Assembly: GCF_904846065.1 (NCBI RefSeq) | Contig: NZ_CAJGZV010000002.1 | Coordinates: 1-64,000, forward strand | From: Psychrobacter immobilis | GTDB lineage: Bacteria; Pseudomonadota; Gammaproteobacteria; Pseudomonadales; Moraxellaceae | Length of the DNA: 64,000 nucleotides | Reading direction: 5' to 3' | Shown here: piece after piece, positions 1 to 11,522 of the stretch | How the letters are laid out: each line of letters opens with the position of its first letter | Numbering within the stretch: the stretch's first letter is position 1 | Notes under the pieces: model-generated | The model's database searches: none | Told to the model about the DNA's origin: nothing | The model's input: the letters and a program-made list of their open reading frames with translations, nothing else | Position numbers and translations under genes: made by a program

Positions 1-837
1 GGTAATCGCCGCTTGACGCAGCTTGTTATAAACCAACTGTAAATCGTTAATTAGGTCACCAGCATTATCTGTCGCCGCTTTCATTGCAACCATACGTGAG
101 GACTGCTCAGAGGCAATATTTTCCATTACCGCTTGATACACAATCGACTCAATATAGCGGCCAAGCAACTCATCAATCAATGTTTTGATATCAGGCTCGT
201 AGATATAATCCCAGCTCAGTTCTGTTTGAATGCCGCTCTCTTCTTCACCAAACGCACTTTCTGGTAAAGGTACCAACTGATTGACAGTCGGCTTTTGGGT
301 CATCGCATTAACAAACTTATTATAAACCACATAGATGCGGTCTATTTTACCGTTAGTATAATCGTCAAGCATCGCTTGAACCGGTGCGTTTATCTGCTCA
401 AACGTTGGCTTATCACCATAATCGGTTACTGCCGAGGTCACTTTACCACCAAAGTTTTTGAAAAAACTCACACCTTTAGCGCCAATAACTGCAAACTCAG
501 TTTGTACAGATTGATCTTGATACTGCTGGATACTCTTAGATAAAGCTTTGAATAAGTTAATATTCAAACCACCCGCCAGACCGCGATCAGAGGTAATGAC
601 AATATAGCCAACCTTATTGACTGGACGCGAGACCATATACGGATGTTTATAGTCTGATGAGGCATGCACCAAATGTGAAATAACCCGGCGCATACTATCA
701 GCATACGGGCGACCCACTTCCATGCGCTCTTGGGCACGGCGCATTTTACTTGCCGCAACCATTTGCATAGCACGAGTAATTTTTTGGGTGCTTTTAATAC
801 TGGTGACTTTGGCACGTATCTCTTTTAAGCTTGCCAT
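1..837 (-). CDS. atpG: ATP synthase F1 gamma subunit, cut by the left window edge
   Basis: The gamma subunit is the central rotating shaft of F1 and couples proton flow to catalysis at the cytoplasmic face of the membrane. The reading frame starts at the ATG at 837-835 and stays open for 279 codons to base 1. The N-terminus reads MASLKEIRAKVTSIKSTQKI, the standard gamma N-terminal helix, followed by RAMQMVAASKMRRAQ and the SDRGLAGGLN motif near residue 90. The visible C-terminal part (MKAATDNAGDLINDLQLVYN) is the other conserved gamma helix, so only about ten residues and the stop are missing. It is last of the visible atp genes on this strand, 226 bp after atpA. That gap is unusually long and holds a hairpin. 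Identification is secure. Confidence 0.96.
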   Translation of the reverse strand, partial: MASLKEIRAKVTSIKSTQKITRAMQMVAASKMRRAQERMEVGRPYADSMRRVISHLVHASSDYKHPYMVSRPVNKVGYIVITSDRGLAGGLNINLFKALSKSIQQYQDQSVQTEFAVIGAKGVSFFKNFGGKVTSAVTDYGDKPTFEQINAPVQAMLDDYTNGKIDRIYVVYNKFVNAMTQKPTVNQLVPLPESAFGEEESGIQTELSWDYIYEPDIKTLIDELLGRYIESIVYQAVMENIASEQSSRMVAMKAATDNAGDLINDLQLVYNKLRQAAIT

Positions 838-968
838 AATGATTCCAATATAAGAGGGTTAAAAAGCATTGGCGCATGCGACAATTATTTAGTATATAAC
901 ATCAATCTAACAGATTAATGTTATATATTTTGTGCATGACACGATCTAATACCGTCAATGGTTAGAAT

Positions 969-1014
969 AGTGGCGCTACTGTCTTAATAAAAAAATACAA
1001 GACAATGCGCCACT
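969..1014. repeat. Long stem-loop between atpA and atpG
   Basis: AGTGGCGC at 969-976 pairs with GCGCCACT at 1007-1014. Inside it TGTCTT (980-985) pairs with AAGACA (999-1004), enclosing an AT-rich loop. It lies in the 226-bp gap between atpA and atpG. It could be an mRNA processing or stability element setting gamma-subunit level, or a weak attenuator. No strong T-run follows on the minus strand, so a full terminator is less likely. Confidence 0.6.
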
Positions 1015-1063
1015 TTATTAGCCATCAAAGACAGCCTTAACCAATTCGGCTTAACCCGTTAAA

Positions 1064-2608
1064 TTAATAACTATGATTTTGTTTAAAGGTCTCTAAAGAT
1101 GACTTCAAACGACCTGCGATATCATCATTATAATTCGCAGTATCATCAATCTCACGCATCAATTCACTTTGCTCATCATGCATATAGCGTAAGTAAGCTT
1201 CTTCAAAAGAACCGATTTTTTCGACAGGAACGTCCGCTAAAAAGCCTTCATTCGATGCATAGATAACGGCTGCTTGCTCAGAGATTGACATTGGCTGATA
1301 CTGCTTCTGCTTCATCAATTCAGTCACACGCTCACCATGATCAAGCTGTTCGCGAGTCGCGTCATCAAGATCTGATGCAAACTGAGCAAAGGCGGCCAAT
1401 TCACGATACTGAGCTAGTGCAGTACGGATACCACCAGATAGCTTTTTGATGATCTTAGTCTGAGCTGCCCCGCCCACACGAGATACCGAGATACCAGCGT
1501 TAACTGCTGGACGGATACCTGAGTTGAATAGGCTTGATTCTAAGAAAATCTGACCATCGGTGATTGAAATCACGTTGGTTGGTACGAATGCAGATACGTC
1601 ACCAGCTTGGGTTTCAATAATTGGCAGTGCGGTTAAAGAACCGGTTTTACCAACTACTTCACCATTGGTGAATTTTTCTACGTACGCCGCGTTTACGCGT
1701 GATGCACGCTCAAGTAAACGTGAATGTAAATAGAATACATCACCAGGATACGCTTCACGACCTGGCGGACGACGTAGCAATAGTGAAATTTGACGATAAG
1801 CAACGGCTTGTTTTGATAAGTCATCAAATACAATCAGTGCATCTTCACCGCGGTCACGGAAGTATTCGCCCATCGTACAACCTGAATACGGTGCGATATA
1901 CTGTAGTGCGGCAGGCTCTGATGCTGATGCAACCACAACCGTGGTATATGCTAATGCACCAGTTTGCTCAAGCTTGCGTACGACGTTTGCAATGGTAGAA
2001 CGTTTCTGACCGATTGCGACGTATACACACTTGATACCAGATGATTTCTGCGCGATGATCGCATCGATAGCCATCGCGGTTTTACCCGTCTGACGGTCAC
2101 CAATGATAAGCTCACGCTGACCACGACCAATTGGAATCATAGTATCAACGGCTTTATAACCCGTCATTACTGGTTGATCTACTGACTGACGATCAATAAC
2201 GCCTGGGGCGATTTTTTCGACTTTATCAGTCATTTTGGCATCGATAGGACCTTTGCCATCAATAGGATTTCCCAAGGCGTCAACAACACGACCTAGCAGC
2301 TCAGGACCTACTGGTACTTCAAGAATACGACCAGTACAATAGGCTTTTTGACCTTCTTGCAGCTTTAGGTAATCACCAAGTACTACCGCGCCGACAGAAT
2401 CACGCTCTAAGTTAAGCGCCATTCCATAGATTTCGCCTTCAAACTCAATCATTTCGCCGTACATGGCATCTTCAAGACCATGAATCTGCACGATACCGTC
2501 AGATACTTTGACAATCGTGCCTTCATTTTTTGCAGTTGCACCCGCATCAAGGTCTTGAATACGCTGCTTAATCAGGTTACTGATTTCCGCTGGATTCAAT
2601 TGTTGCAT
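1064..2608 (-). CDS. atpA: ATP synthase F1 alpha subunit
   Basis: Alpha alternates with beta in the F1 hexamer and carries the regulatory, non-catalytic nucleotide sites. The 514-residue product has the usual length. It begins [17 protein letters not shown], the delta-binding N-terminal helix. The P-loop GDRQTGKT lies near residue 170. The alpha/beta family signature [10 protein letters not shown] is near residue 365, next to the conserved SRVGGAAQ stretch with the arginine finger. It follows atpH by 93 bp in the operon order B-E-F-H-A-G; atpD and atpC are presumably beyond the left edge. Identification is secure. Confidence 0.99.
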   Translation of the reverse strand: MQQLNPAEISNLIKQRIQDLDAGATAKNEGTIVKVSDGIVQIHGLEDAMYGEMIEFEGEIYGMALNLERDSVGAVVLGDYLKLQEGQKAYCTGRILEVPVGPELLGRVVDALGNPIDGKGPIDAKMTDKVEKIAPGVIDRQSVDQPVMTGYKAVDTMIPIGRGQRELIIGDRQTGKTAMAIDAIIAQKSSGIKCVYVAIGQKRSTIANVVRKLEQTGALAYTTVVVASASEPAALQYIAPYSGCTMGEYFRDRGEDALIVFDDLSKQAVAYRQISLLLRRPPGREAYPGDVFYLHSRLLERASRVNAAYVEKFTNGEVVGKTGSLTALPIIETQAGDVSAFVPTNVISITDGQIFLESSLFNSGIRPAVNAGISVSRVGGAAQTKIIKKLSGGIRTALAQYRELAAFAQFASDLDDATREQLDHGERVTELMKQKQYQPMSISEQAAVIYASNEGFLADVPVEKIGSFEEAYLRYMHDEQSELMREIDDTANYNDDIAGRLKSSLETFKQNHSY

Positions 2609-2701
2609 TGCCTTGTTTCCTTTAATTTATGATAACCCGCCCACTGACTTAAATGCTCTTACTTTCACGCAGATCATAGATGACTGCGCTGGTAAATGGC
2701 A

Positions 2702-3325
2702 TTAGGCCGTTAGCTGTGTTTTTAACTGTTGTAACTTGCCGCGCATCGAATCATCAATGATTTTGTCACCGACTTTGATGGTAGCGCCTGCCAATAGACT
2801 TGGATCGACCGACTCATGAATCACCACACTAGCATTTAACGATGCAGCAAGGCGCGTTTGAAGCATTTCACGCTGAGCGTCAGTCAATGGATAGGCAGAG
2901 GTCACGTAAGCATCAAGCTGCTTTAAGCTTATTGCCTTGTGGCGGCGATAATGCTCATAAACTTCAGGAAGCAGCGCCAGACGCTCTTGCTGCGCCAACT
3001 GCTTAATAAAATTATTGAGCGCTGGTGACACTTTAGGATAGCTAATACTATTACCATAACGAGAGCCTTTGCTCTCGCCTAGTAGCTGTTTAAAAGCAGA
3101 GTCGCTATCACCAGCCACTTGTGAGTCATAAAGATCAACCAAAGCAGCTGACTTATGCTCAGCCGTAACGGCTGGATTTTCTAGCCATGTACGGAACGCT
3201 TTGTCATTGACAATTGCACTGGCGACAAACAAGAAATTTTCCCACTCGTTTACGGCCCCGTTTTCGTTGGCATAGTCAAACGCGGCTTTAGCGTAGGGTC
3301 GTGCTAAGGTTGATAAGTCAGCCAT
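2702..3325 (-). CDS. atpH: ATP synthase F1 delta subunit
   Basis: The delta subunit caps the F1 hexamer and joins it to the b-subunit stator stalk. The N-terminal domain begins [19 protein letters not shown], the typical delta/OSCP start. The C-terminal part contains the conserved [26 protein letters not shown] segment in which GG/GA and D are typical. At 207 residues it is about 30 longer than the usual 175-180. The extra length sits around residues 85-105 ([17 protein letters not shown]), between the N-terminal bundle and the C-terminal domain. It starts 13 bp after the atpF stop. Identification is secure; the role of the insertion is unknown. Confidence 0.97.
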   Translation of the reverse strand: MADLSTLARPYAKAAFDYANENGAVNEWENFLFVASAIVNDKAFRTWLENPAVTAEHKSAALVDLYDSQVAGDSDSAFKQLLGESKGSRYGNSISYPKVSPALNNFIKQLAQQERLALLPEVYEHYRRHKAISLKQLDAYVTSAYPLTDAQREMLQTRLAASLNASVVIHESVDPSLLAGATIKVGDKIIDDSMRGKLQQLKTQLTA

Positions 3326-3338
3326 TATATCCTCACAG

Positions 3339-3809
3339 TTACAGCTTTGCCGCCAGTTGGTCTAACATACTGGCATGTTTTTGCACATCGACTTTGTCTT
3401 GCAAAATCTTTTCTGCACCAAGTACAGCCAGTTCAGCAACTTGGGCACGTAATGATTCACGCGCTTGATTGATTTCTTGGTCGATAGACGCTTGCGCTTG
3501 TTGACGAATGCGCTCGCCTTCCACTTGGGCCTGCATTTTTGCATCTTCGACAAGCTGGTTGGCACTCTTGTTCGCTTGCTCGATTAAAGCAGCAGCTTTG
3601 GTCTTTGCAAGATCAAGCTCCTGCTGGACGTCTTGCTCAGCGGTCGCCAGATCTGCTTTTGCTTTCTCTGCGGCATTCAGGCCTTCAGCAATTTTACGCT
3701 GACGCTCATTGATGGCACCAATAAGTGGTGGCCACACGAATTTCATGCAGAACATCACAAAGATTGCAAAAGCAATGGCTTGACCGATGAGGGTAGAATT
3801 GATATTCAC
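3339..3809 (-). CDS. atpF: ATP synthase Fo b subunit
   Basis: The b subunit is the membrane-anchored stator stalk that holds F1 against rotation. The 156-residue protein has one N-terminal membrane segment (about residues 7-27, ending [10 protein letters not shown]), followed by a long charged helix rich in Ala, Glu, Lys and Gln, as expected for the dimeric coiled-coil stalk. The start is GTG at 3809-3807, with an AGAGGTGATC-type ribosome-binding site just upstream. Length matches the E. coli protein. Identification is secure. Confidence 0.98.
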   Translation of the reverse strand: MNINSTLIGQAIAFAIFVMFCMKFVWPPLIGAINERQRKIAEGLNAAEKAKADLATAEQDVQQELDLAKTKAAALIEQANKSANQLVEDAKMQAQVEGERIRQQAQASIDQEINQARESLRAQVAELAVLGAEKILQDKVDVQKHASMLDQLAAKL

Positions 3810-3926
3810 GTGATCACCTCTTTGTTAATGAAAAATCAGTTTCATTGATCATATTTGATAGCCAAACTTTGGCTATGGTTAAGATACAAACTTTGACTAC
3901 CAAACATTTACAACTGAGCTTTCTGA

Positions 3927-4193
<267 letters not shown>

Positions 4194-4208
4194 CTATTGA
4201 ATGTCTAA

Positions 4209-5759
<1,551 letters not shown>

Positions 5760-6158
5760 CTAGCGTATATGCCACAACATCCAACTGTGACTAATTTGCA
5801 TTACCATAAAACCGATAAACAGCGCAGGTGCAGATAGGGGTTGTACGGTAATAAAAATTAGTGCGAAACCAAACACAGTCAATAGCCATTTGGCCATTTG
5901 ACCTCGATATAGCTGGCTAACAATATGTTGGCGCGCGCGATATCCAGTGTACCAAAAGATAAAAAAAGCAAATACAGCTTGGGTTGCAAAACTGAGTAGC
6001 GCACCAATAGCGGCGCTTTTTGCGACAGTAAGCTCACTATGTAGCCAACTGGTATCTAAAGCCCAAGCAATAATAATAAGGATAAATAATATCCACGCTT
6101 GGCGTTTGATATAGATGCCAATTTTATCTTTTTGTGTGCGTTTGGCAGGCTTGGTCAT
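5760..6158 (-). CDS. atpI: ATP synthase assembly factor, subunit I
   Basis: AtpI is a small membrane protein that assists c-ring assembly. This 132-residue protein has a basic N-terminus (TKPAKRTQKDK) and four hydrophobic segments, at about residues 18-36, 50-72, 86-104 and 108-128. That is the topology of the family. Its place upstream of atpB on the same strand supports the call. Unusually, it is separated from atpB by 684 bp and an apparent terminator, so it may be transcribed on its own. The family is poorly conserved, so the call relies partly on position. Confidence 0.85.
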   Translation of the reverse strand: MTKPAKRTQKDKIGIYIKRQAWILFILIIIAWALDTSWLHSELTVAKSAAIGALLSFATQAVFAFFIFWYTGYRARQHIVSQLYRGQMAKWLLTVFGFALIFITVQPLSAPALFIGFMVMQISHSWMLWHIR

Positions 6159-6449
6159 CGGTAATGCAATCCTATAGCCTTACAGCATTGGGATAAGGTG
6201 GCAATATAACATCGTCGCGACACTTTTATCCGTGAACGGCTCACTCTACAGGTGTTACCTTTTAACCAAAATAAAACGCCACTTATTATAAGGGGCATAC
6301 CACCGTTAAGCAAGAAAAATATACCTTTTATCAGTGACCTAGCTGAATCACTCATAGACATCACAGTTACTGACCAATGGATAACACCCAAAGTATGACT
6401 ACATAATGGCTGCTAAAGCGTTGCAAGCCACTATGGTTAATCAGTTATT

Positions 6450-7340
6450 CTACGATATACATTGATAGATTTGCTGTGCCATCGTCTGCCAACCACTCAC
6501 AAAGTCTTTACTATTGCTCATATCTTCAGGTTGCACAGTGGTTTTTACAGGCTGTAACTTAGCGAGTAGACCTTTGGCTGGTTGACTTGGGCTAACCAGA
6601 CACATTTGCTTGGCTGGACGCTTCTCATTTAGCCAGCGTATTTGGCTTGCTCGTGGTGCCAAATGGTGGTCAGTGCTTAAACTGCCAGCAAGCTTTAGGT
6701 TTGTGCTGGATTCGATGTATTGATAAGCATCATGATAAGCCCAATAAGGCTGGGTTTGCTGCTTGCCTTTAGCTTGTTTTACGAAAGATGCCACTCCCCT
6801 ATCCATTCGCTGAGCAAATTTTTGCGCATTGGCGTGATAAAGTGCTTTATATTGCGGATTGGCATGGCTATGAATCACGGCAAGGGCACGAGTCATGGCT
6901 TTGGCATTTTCAGGATCTAACCATATATGTGGATCCAAGGTGCCAGCAATAGGCTTGCCTTGAACGTCACGTAGCGGATGACGATTAAAGGCATTAAATT
7001 CAAATAAGGCAATCGCATTGGGTGCGGTATTAAGGCTTGCCGCCAAGTTATTTTCTAATGGCTCACCAAACCACACGACAAATTTACTGTCCTGAATGGC
7101 TTTAATATCGCCTGGGCTGATACTGCCATGATGACCTACCTCCCCTGCTTGCAATAACTGCTTGGCAGGCGGTGAACCTTCAGTCACTGCTTGACTCAAT
7201 AAAAACAATGGATAATTACTCACGCTGACTGTTGCCGCTTGTGCACTCACAGTAAAGACGCCTAATGCAACTATGCCCGTAATGAGCCATCGCTGTAGTA
7301 TAATGGTTGAGCTTAAAAAATATTTGAAAACTGAGTTCAT
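6450..7340 (-). CDS. znuA: Zinc ABC transporter, periplasmic binding protein
   Basis: ZnuA captures zinc in the periplasm and delivers it to ZnuBC. I chose the ATG at 7340 (MNSVFKYF) rather than the upstream codon at 7385, because it is followed by a basic stretch and a signal peptide ending ...SAQAATVSV. Candidate zinc ligands are in GEVGHHGSISPGDI, LDPHIWLDPENA and YWAYHDAYQ, the usual positions for this fold. The long charged histidine-rich loop of many ZnuA proteins is missing. The gene is divergent from zur-znuC-znuB, with a Zur box in the shared 195-bp region. Function is assigned from family and context and is very likely correct. Confidence 0.92.
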   Translation of the reverse strand: MNSVFKYFLSSTIILQRWLITGIVALGVFTVSAQAATVSVSNYPLFLLSQAVTEGSPPAKQLLQAGEVGHHGSISPGDIKAIQDSKFVVWFGEPLENNLAASLNTAPNAIALFEFNAFNRHPLRDVQGKPIAGTLDPHIWLDPENAKAMTRALAVIHSHANPQYKALYHANAQKFAQRMDRGVASFVKQAKGKQQTQPYWAYHDAYQYIESSTNLKLAGSLSTDHHLAPRASQIRWLNEKRPAKQMCLVSPSQPAKGLLAKLQPVKTTVQPEDMSNSKDFVSGWQTMAQQIYQCIS

Positions 7341-7468
7341 AATAGATTCTTTAATGTATGAAAGATAAAATATAAGTGGAAACATTTAGACGTTATCGCC
7401 GTTGTATCTGAGTGATCATCAAGGTATCAATAAATAAGCCAAGATCATTTATCTGCTCTTATTTTTAG

Positions 7469-7487
7469 TATGTTATACTATAACATA
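7469..7487. promoter_or_regulatory. Zur-box operator
   Basis: TATGTTATACTATAACATA is a perfect inverted repeat centred on C7478. Its core matches the gammaproteobacterial Zur consensus TGTTATANTATAACA. It lies between the divergent znuA and zur genes, so one bound Zur dimer could repress both directions when zinc is plentiful, including zur itself. Confidence 0.9.
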
Positions 7488-7535
7488 GTAAATTACTATA
7501 ATAACAGTGCCATTTTTTTTGTAGGAGCTTGCACC

Positions 7536-8129
7536 ATGTCCACCAGTTTATCAGTCTGCGAACATTTACATGATGTGCAGGACTTTACGCCGCATGACGT
7601 GACCGAGCGCCTAATGGCAGCAAAAGAACAATGTCGCCTGAATGGTGCACGCTTTACCCCATTGCGCCAGCAAATATATCAATTGGTATTGGCAGCCAAT
7701 AAGCCTATCGGTGCATATGATTTGATCACGCAATTGCAGCAAATGCGCTTATCAGAGCCTAATAACAATGATGACAGCAGCGAAGCGCTTAACTCGCAAC
7801 AGCACCCAATGAAAGCAGCATCTAAAGAAATTAGCTCTAAAAAACAAGCGCCAAAAAATGTCGCGCCACCTACAGTCTATCGCAGTCTGGAGTTTCTATT
7901 GAGTGAAGGCTTGATACATCAATTGACCTCTATCAATGCTTATGTGCCCTGCTGTCACCCACGCGCGCAGCATACCGCAGCATTTTTAATCTGTGGTCAA
8001 TGTCAGCGTGTACAAGAATGTAGCAGTGTGCCCGTACAGGAAATGATGAGTTTTGCTGAGCAAGACGTTGGCTTTATTGTGGAACGCAGTGTGATTGAGC
8101 TGAGTGGTCGTTGCCAAGCGTGCCAGTAA
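7536..8129 (+). CDS. zur: Zinc-responsive repressor Zur (Fur family)
   Basis: Zur binds zinc and represses the zinc uptake genes. I chose the ATG at 7536 (MSTSLSVCEH), 8 nt after TAGGAG; the longer frame from 7470 would begin inside the operator. The winged helix includes FTPLRQQIYQLVLAANKPIGAYDLI. The second domain has the structural zinc site CGQCQRVQEC, the His-rich HPRAQHTAAF segment and a C-terminal CQACQ. A low-complexity insertion of about 35 residues rich in Asn, Ser, Lys and Gln (about residues 68-103) splits the DNA-binding domain and makes this Zur, at 197 residues, longer than usual. It heads zur-znuC-znuB. Confidence 0.93.
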   Translation: MSTSLSVCEHLHDVQDFTPHDVTERLMAAKEQCRLNGARFTPLRQQIYQLVLAANKPIGAYDLITQLQQMRLSEPNNNDDSSEALNSQQHPMKAASKEISSKKQAPKNVAPPTVYRSLEFLLSEGLIHQLTSINAYVPCCHPRAQHTAAFLICGQCQRVQECSSVPVQEMMSFAEQDVGFIVERSVIELSGRCQACQ

Positions 8130-8209
8130 CACACCCTAACCACTGAAGCGTAAGTCTTTGTCATCCGTTTTTTATTTGTATTACTTATTCACTTATTGGT
8201 TGTCATACT

Positions 8210-9007
8210 ATGAGCCTGTCTACCTCACCGTCTAATCAACCGAACTTTTCCGCTGTTGATGGCAACACCATTAACACTGCGAGTAAACTGCTGAGCCTAA
8301 GCGATGTCAGCTACGACATTGGGCATCAACGCTTACTCTCACATATTGATATTGACATTGCGGTTAATGAAACAGTCAGTCTTATTGGACCTAATGGCGC
8401 TGGTAAGTCAACGTTGGTTAAACTTATCTTGGGATTGATTGAGCCAACTAAAGGGCACATTAACTCTCATCAAAAGTTACAGCTTGGCTATGTGCCACAG
8501 CGCTTTGCTGTACCGCCGATATTGCCATTACGAGTCTGCGATTTATTGGCACAAGCGGATAAAAGGCGTTTAACGTCTGAGCAGCGTCAATTTATCTTTG
8601 ATAACTTGTCATTGACGCACTTACTATCGCGACAAATGCTGCACCTGTCGGGTGGTGAGACACAAAGAGTCTTGCTCGCGCGCGCATTGTTAGACAAACC
8701 CAACTTATTGATTTTAGATGAGCCGATGCAAGGACTGGACCCTGATACTGAAGTTTGGCTCTATCAGTTTATTGATGAGCTGCCAGAGTTTTTGCGTTGT
8801 GCCATGCTGGTGGTATCGCATGATCTGCATTGGGTCATGAAAGGCAGTCGACGCGTGATTTGTCTTAATAAGCATATTTGCTGTGAGGGACAACCAAGCG
8901 AGCTTGCCATTAGTAGTGAGTTTCAAAAGCTATTTGGGCATCATTATGAGCAGCCTTATGTGCATCAACCACATGCCTGTGAGCATCACGCCCCAAGCGA
9001 ATTATAA
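8210..9007 (+). CDS. znuC: Zinc ABC transporter, ATPase
   Basis: ZnuC is the cytoplasmic ATPase that powers zinc import through ZnuB. Walker A is GPNGAGKST near residue 63, the ABC signature is LSGGETQRV near residue 147, Walker B is LLILDEP near residue 165, and the switch histidine is in VVSHDLHW. The C-terminus is histidine-rich (HHYEQPYVHQPHACEHHAP), common in zinc transporter ATPases and possibly metal binding. The 265-residue length is normal. It is 80 bp downstream of zur and 106 bp upstream of znuB. Confidence 0.95.
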   Translation: MSLSTSPSNQPNFSAVDGNTINTASKLLSLSDVSYDIGHQRLLSHIDIDIAVNETVSLIGPNGAGKSTLVKLILGLIEPTKGHINSHQKLQLGYVPQRFAVPPILPLRVCDLLAQADKRRLTSEQRQFIFDNLSLTHLLSRQMLHLSGGETQRVLLARALLDKPNLLILDEPMQGLDPDTEVWLYQFIDELPEFLRCAMLVVSHDLHWVMKGSRRVICLNKHICCEGQPSELAISSEFQKLFGHHYEQPYVHQPHACEHHAPSEL

Positions 9008-9113
9008 TCATTAAGGCGCGTTGAACATTCACAAATATAAAATATATCGAAGCTTGATACATCAAACACATATCGAGCGTTGAGCTTTATAAAAACTTTT
9101 ACGGATATTTATT

Positions 9114-9932
9114 ATGACTGCTTGGTTAGCCATCATTGCCCCCGCTTGGATCGCTGGCAGTATTTTAGCGTTACTATCAGCGCCTTTAGGTTGCTTAGTC
9201 TTGTGGCGACGCATGGCCTTTTTTGCTGATGCTTTAGCACATGGTACCTTGCTTGGCGTGGCTTTAGCAGTATGGTGGCAATTACCTATGGGCATTGGCA
9301 TTGCCTTGGTCAGCGTCATGGTAGTGCTAGGGCTGGTATTAATCGATGATGAGCGCCTGCCTGTCGATGCGGTTTTGGCGGTCGTGGCGGTGTCATTATT
9401 ATGCTTAGGCTTATTGGCTTTGACCCAGTTGACTGACCAACAAGCAAACGTACTGGGGTTTTTGTTTGGTAATTTGCTAGAGCTTGATTGGGCAGACTTG
9501 CCCTTACTTGCCGGTAGCGTGTTGGTAGGGCTCGGTCTACTTATGTATATATGGCCTGCACAAATTAAGCTTGCCACTCATGAAGCACTGGCGCGTATTC
9601 AAGGTGTTAATCCGACACGCCAGCGGCTGTTTTTTATGGGCGTATTGGCGGGATTTTGTGCGATTGCCCTGCAAGCGGTTGGTAGTTTACTAATCAGCGG
9701 TTTATTGGTATTACCAGCATTAACGGCACGTTTATGGTCATCATCGCCAAAACAAATGGTCGTTATATCGCTACTGATCGCACAGCTTGGCGTGACGCTA
9801 GGCGTTTGGGGAAGCATCTGGCTAGATATTCAGACAGGACTTGCTATCGTATTAATATTAGCCATTTTATTTTTTATCGCGCTGATTTTCTCAAAGCTCA
9901 GCACTGAAAAAATTTGGTCAGCGCGCCGTTAG
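9114..9932 (+). CDS. znuB: Zinc ABC transporter, membrane permease
   Basis: ZnuB is the inner-membrane channel of the zinc importer. The 272-residue protein is almost entirely hydrophobic, with seven to eight membrane helices. It carries the ABC-3 family motif MAFFADALAHGTLLGVAL near residue 39, which contacts the ATPase. Its position immediately after znuC completes the zur-znuCB operon. The related manganese and iron permeases share the fold; zinc specificity is inferred from Zur and the operator. Confidence 0.95.
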   Translation: MTAWLAIIAPAWIAGSILALLSAPLGCLVLWRRMAFFADALAHGTLLGVALAVWWQLPMGIGIALVSVMVVLGLVLIDDERLPVDAVLAVVAVSLLCLGLLALTQLTDQQANVLGFLFGNLLELDWADLPLLAGSVLVGLGLLMYIWPAQIKLATHEALARIQGVNPTRQRLFFMGVLAGFCAIALQAVGSLLISGLLVLPALTARLWSSSPKQMVVISLLIAQLGVTLGVWGSIWLDIQTGLAIVLILAILFFIALIFSKLSTEKIWSARR

Positions 9933-10183
9933 ACACATTATGGTTCACATAAAGCCGCTGGTTTTTTTATCCTCTTATCCAACTTTATTTCATCAATATG
10001 ATAGAGCTTTCATTGACTTTATGTTATAAACTTGCCCTAATATCATCGACATACTAGCGGCGTCAAGCCAAAAAACATATTGGTCAGACCAAAATTCATT
10101 AGTCTACTCGATGCAGGACATCCATTTATCTATCATTCGTTTTAACAGCATCACTTGTTTCGATTCGATGGGGGACTGACCCA

Positions 10184-11029
10184 ATGCTAAGCTATCCTGT
10201 TAATAACATTAGCACACCAGATGAACAGGTAAACATACTACAAATCACAGATTTGCATTTATCAACGCCTGTTTCTTCTAGTGTTGATGGCGATACTAAC
10301 AATAGCGAAGCCTCTGCCTGTCAGCAGTGCTTTGAAACAGTACTACAGCAAGCATTGAGTAGCGACATTCGCTGCGATTTGATTATCGTGACTGGCGACT
10401 TAGTCAATGAAGTCAAACCCGCTATTTATGATCATATTTTTGAGGTATTGCAAGCGACCCATATTCCTTTTGCTTGTATCGCAGGCAATCATGATGTGAC
10501 GGATGAAATAGGCAGTGACTTACCATTCTTTGAGCGCGAACTGATTGCTCAACCTGCTGACCCGCGTTTGCTAAGCCGGCATGTCATTGAGACTGATCGT
10601 TGGCAGCTGTTGTTATTAGACTCATCCATCACGGGCAAAGTCGCGGGCGAGATAACGCCTACCGATATTGACTGGGTATGCGAGAGACTCGATGCTTGTG
10701 ATAAGCCTGCGCTGATTGCTCTACATCATCACGTCATTCCCGTAGACTCTGACTGGATTGACACACATATGGCAGAGAATAGTGAGGCCTTTTGGCAGCA
10801 TCTGTTAGGATTTGACCATCTCAAGGTCATTATCAGTGGTCATACGCACCAAGAGCAGGTCCGCCATCGTCAAGGAGTCACAGTCTATAGTACGCCATCT
10901 ACTTGCTACCAGTTCAAGCCTTATGAGAATGATTTCTCCTATGATAAAAGCGTCCCGCCCGGTTACCGTTGGTTGCAATTAGCCAACAATGGAAAGGTTG
11001 CAAGCTGGGTAGAAAGACTGGATACTTGA
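10184..11029 (+). CDS. cpdA: 3',5'-cyclic-AMP phosphodiesterase
   Basis: CpdA hydrolyses cAMP to AMP and so tunes catabolite control through Crp or Vfr. The metallophosphoesterase motifs are all present: ITDLHLS (D-x-H) near residue 22, VTGDLVNE near residue 70, AGNHDVTDE near residue 103, the ALHHHVIP segment and GHTHQE near residue 218. The length of 281 fits the class III cAMP phosphodiesterase family. The start has a GGGG ribosome-binding site 8 nt upstream. It stands alone between znuB and dksA. Related phosphodiesterases share these motifs, so substrate rests on family similarity. Confidence 0.87.
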   Translation: MLSYPVNNISTPDEQVNILQITDLHLSTPVSSSVDGDTNNSEASACQQCFETVLQQALSSDIRCDLIIVTGDLVNEVKPAIYDHIFEVLQATHIPFACIAGNHDVTDEIGSDLPFFERELIAQPADPRLLSRHVIETDRWQLLLLDSSITGKVAGEITPTDIDWVCERLDACDKPALIALHHHVIPVDSDWIDTHMAENSEAFWQHLLGFDHLKVIISGHTHQEQVRHRQGVTVYSTPSTCYQFKPYENDFSYDKSVPPGYRWLQLANNGKVASWVERLDT

Positions 11030-11522
11030 CGCCCAGATTTATTGACACCAATATTGATGTGAGCCCTTATACCTCAAGCTATTGACTGATATTTCTGAGT
11101 TCAGAATACAATGACTGGCACGGTAAAAGCGACATGATGATGAAAAATGACTTCATTATTGTCAGAAACAATGATACAACGTATAAAACGAAATGAGGAC
11201 TGCCTAGTATCTGGTATTAGGTAGAATTATAATAGCTAGGATGGCTAAATCGATCACAGCTAAGTCTTCACAGTCAGTGATTTGTCGCATTATTAAGACA
11301 ACGCTATTTAAATAAAAATATGCATAACCATATACCCGACCATTGATAGATTGCTTTAAGCATATCAAGATAACTGTACTATTAGATCCGCTGTGTTACT
11401 TGTGTTACCAAGTGGTAAAACGTTTTATAAAGGGACAAATTATAGCGTTTATGACATTGATAGCGTCTTGTCTTTTGATACGTCGTTTTATTGAATTAAT
11501 TTGAAAAAAGTAGGATACCCAT
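11030..11522. other. 493-bp leader region before dksA
   Basis: No gene seen. It contains small inverted repeats, including a hairpin at 11344-11368 (TTGAT with ATCAA enclosing TGCT with AGCA) and TTACC-AAGT-GGTAA at 11405-11418, about 105 bp before dksA. They may lie in a long dksA 5' leader. I cannot place promoter boxes with confidence. Confidence 0.4.

Noticed and set aside
6155..6391. 78-codon minus-strand frame between atpI and znuA
   Set aside because: Overlaps the atpI start and changes from hydrophobic to arbitrary basic sequence; no family resemblance or good ribosome-binding site.
9930..9990. Terminator after znuB at the T-run near 9964
   Set aside because: Only a 5-bp stem with a long loop can be drawn, so it is not supported as a hairpin terminator.
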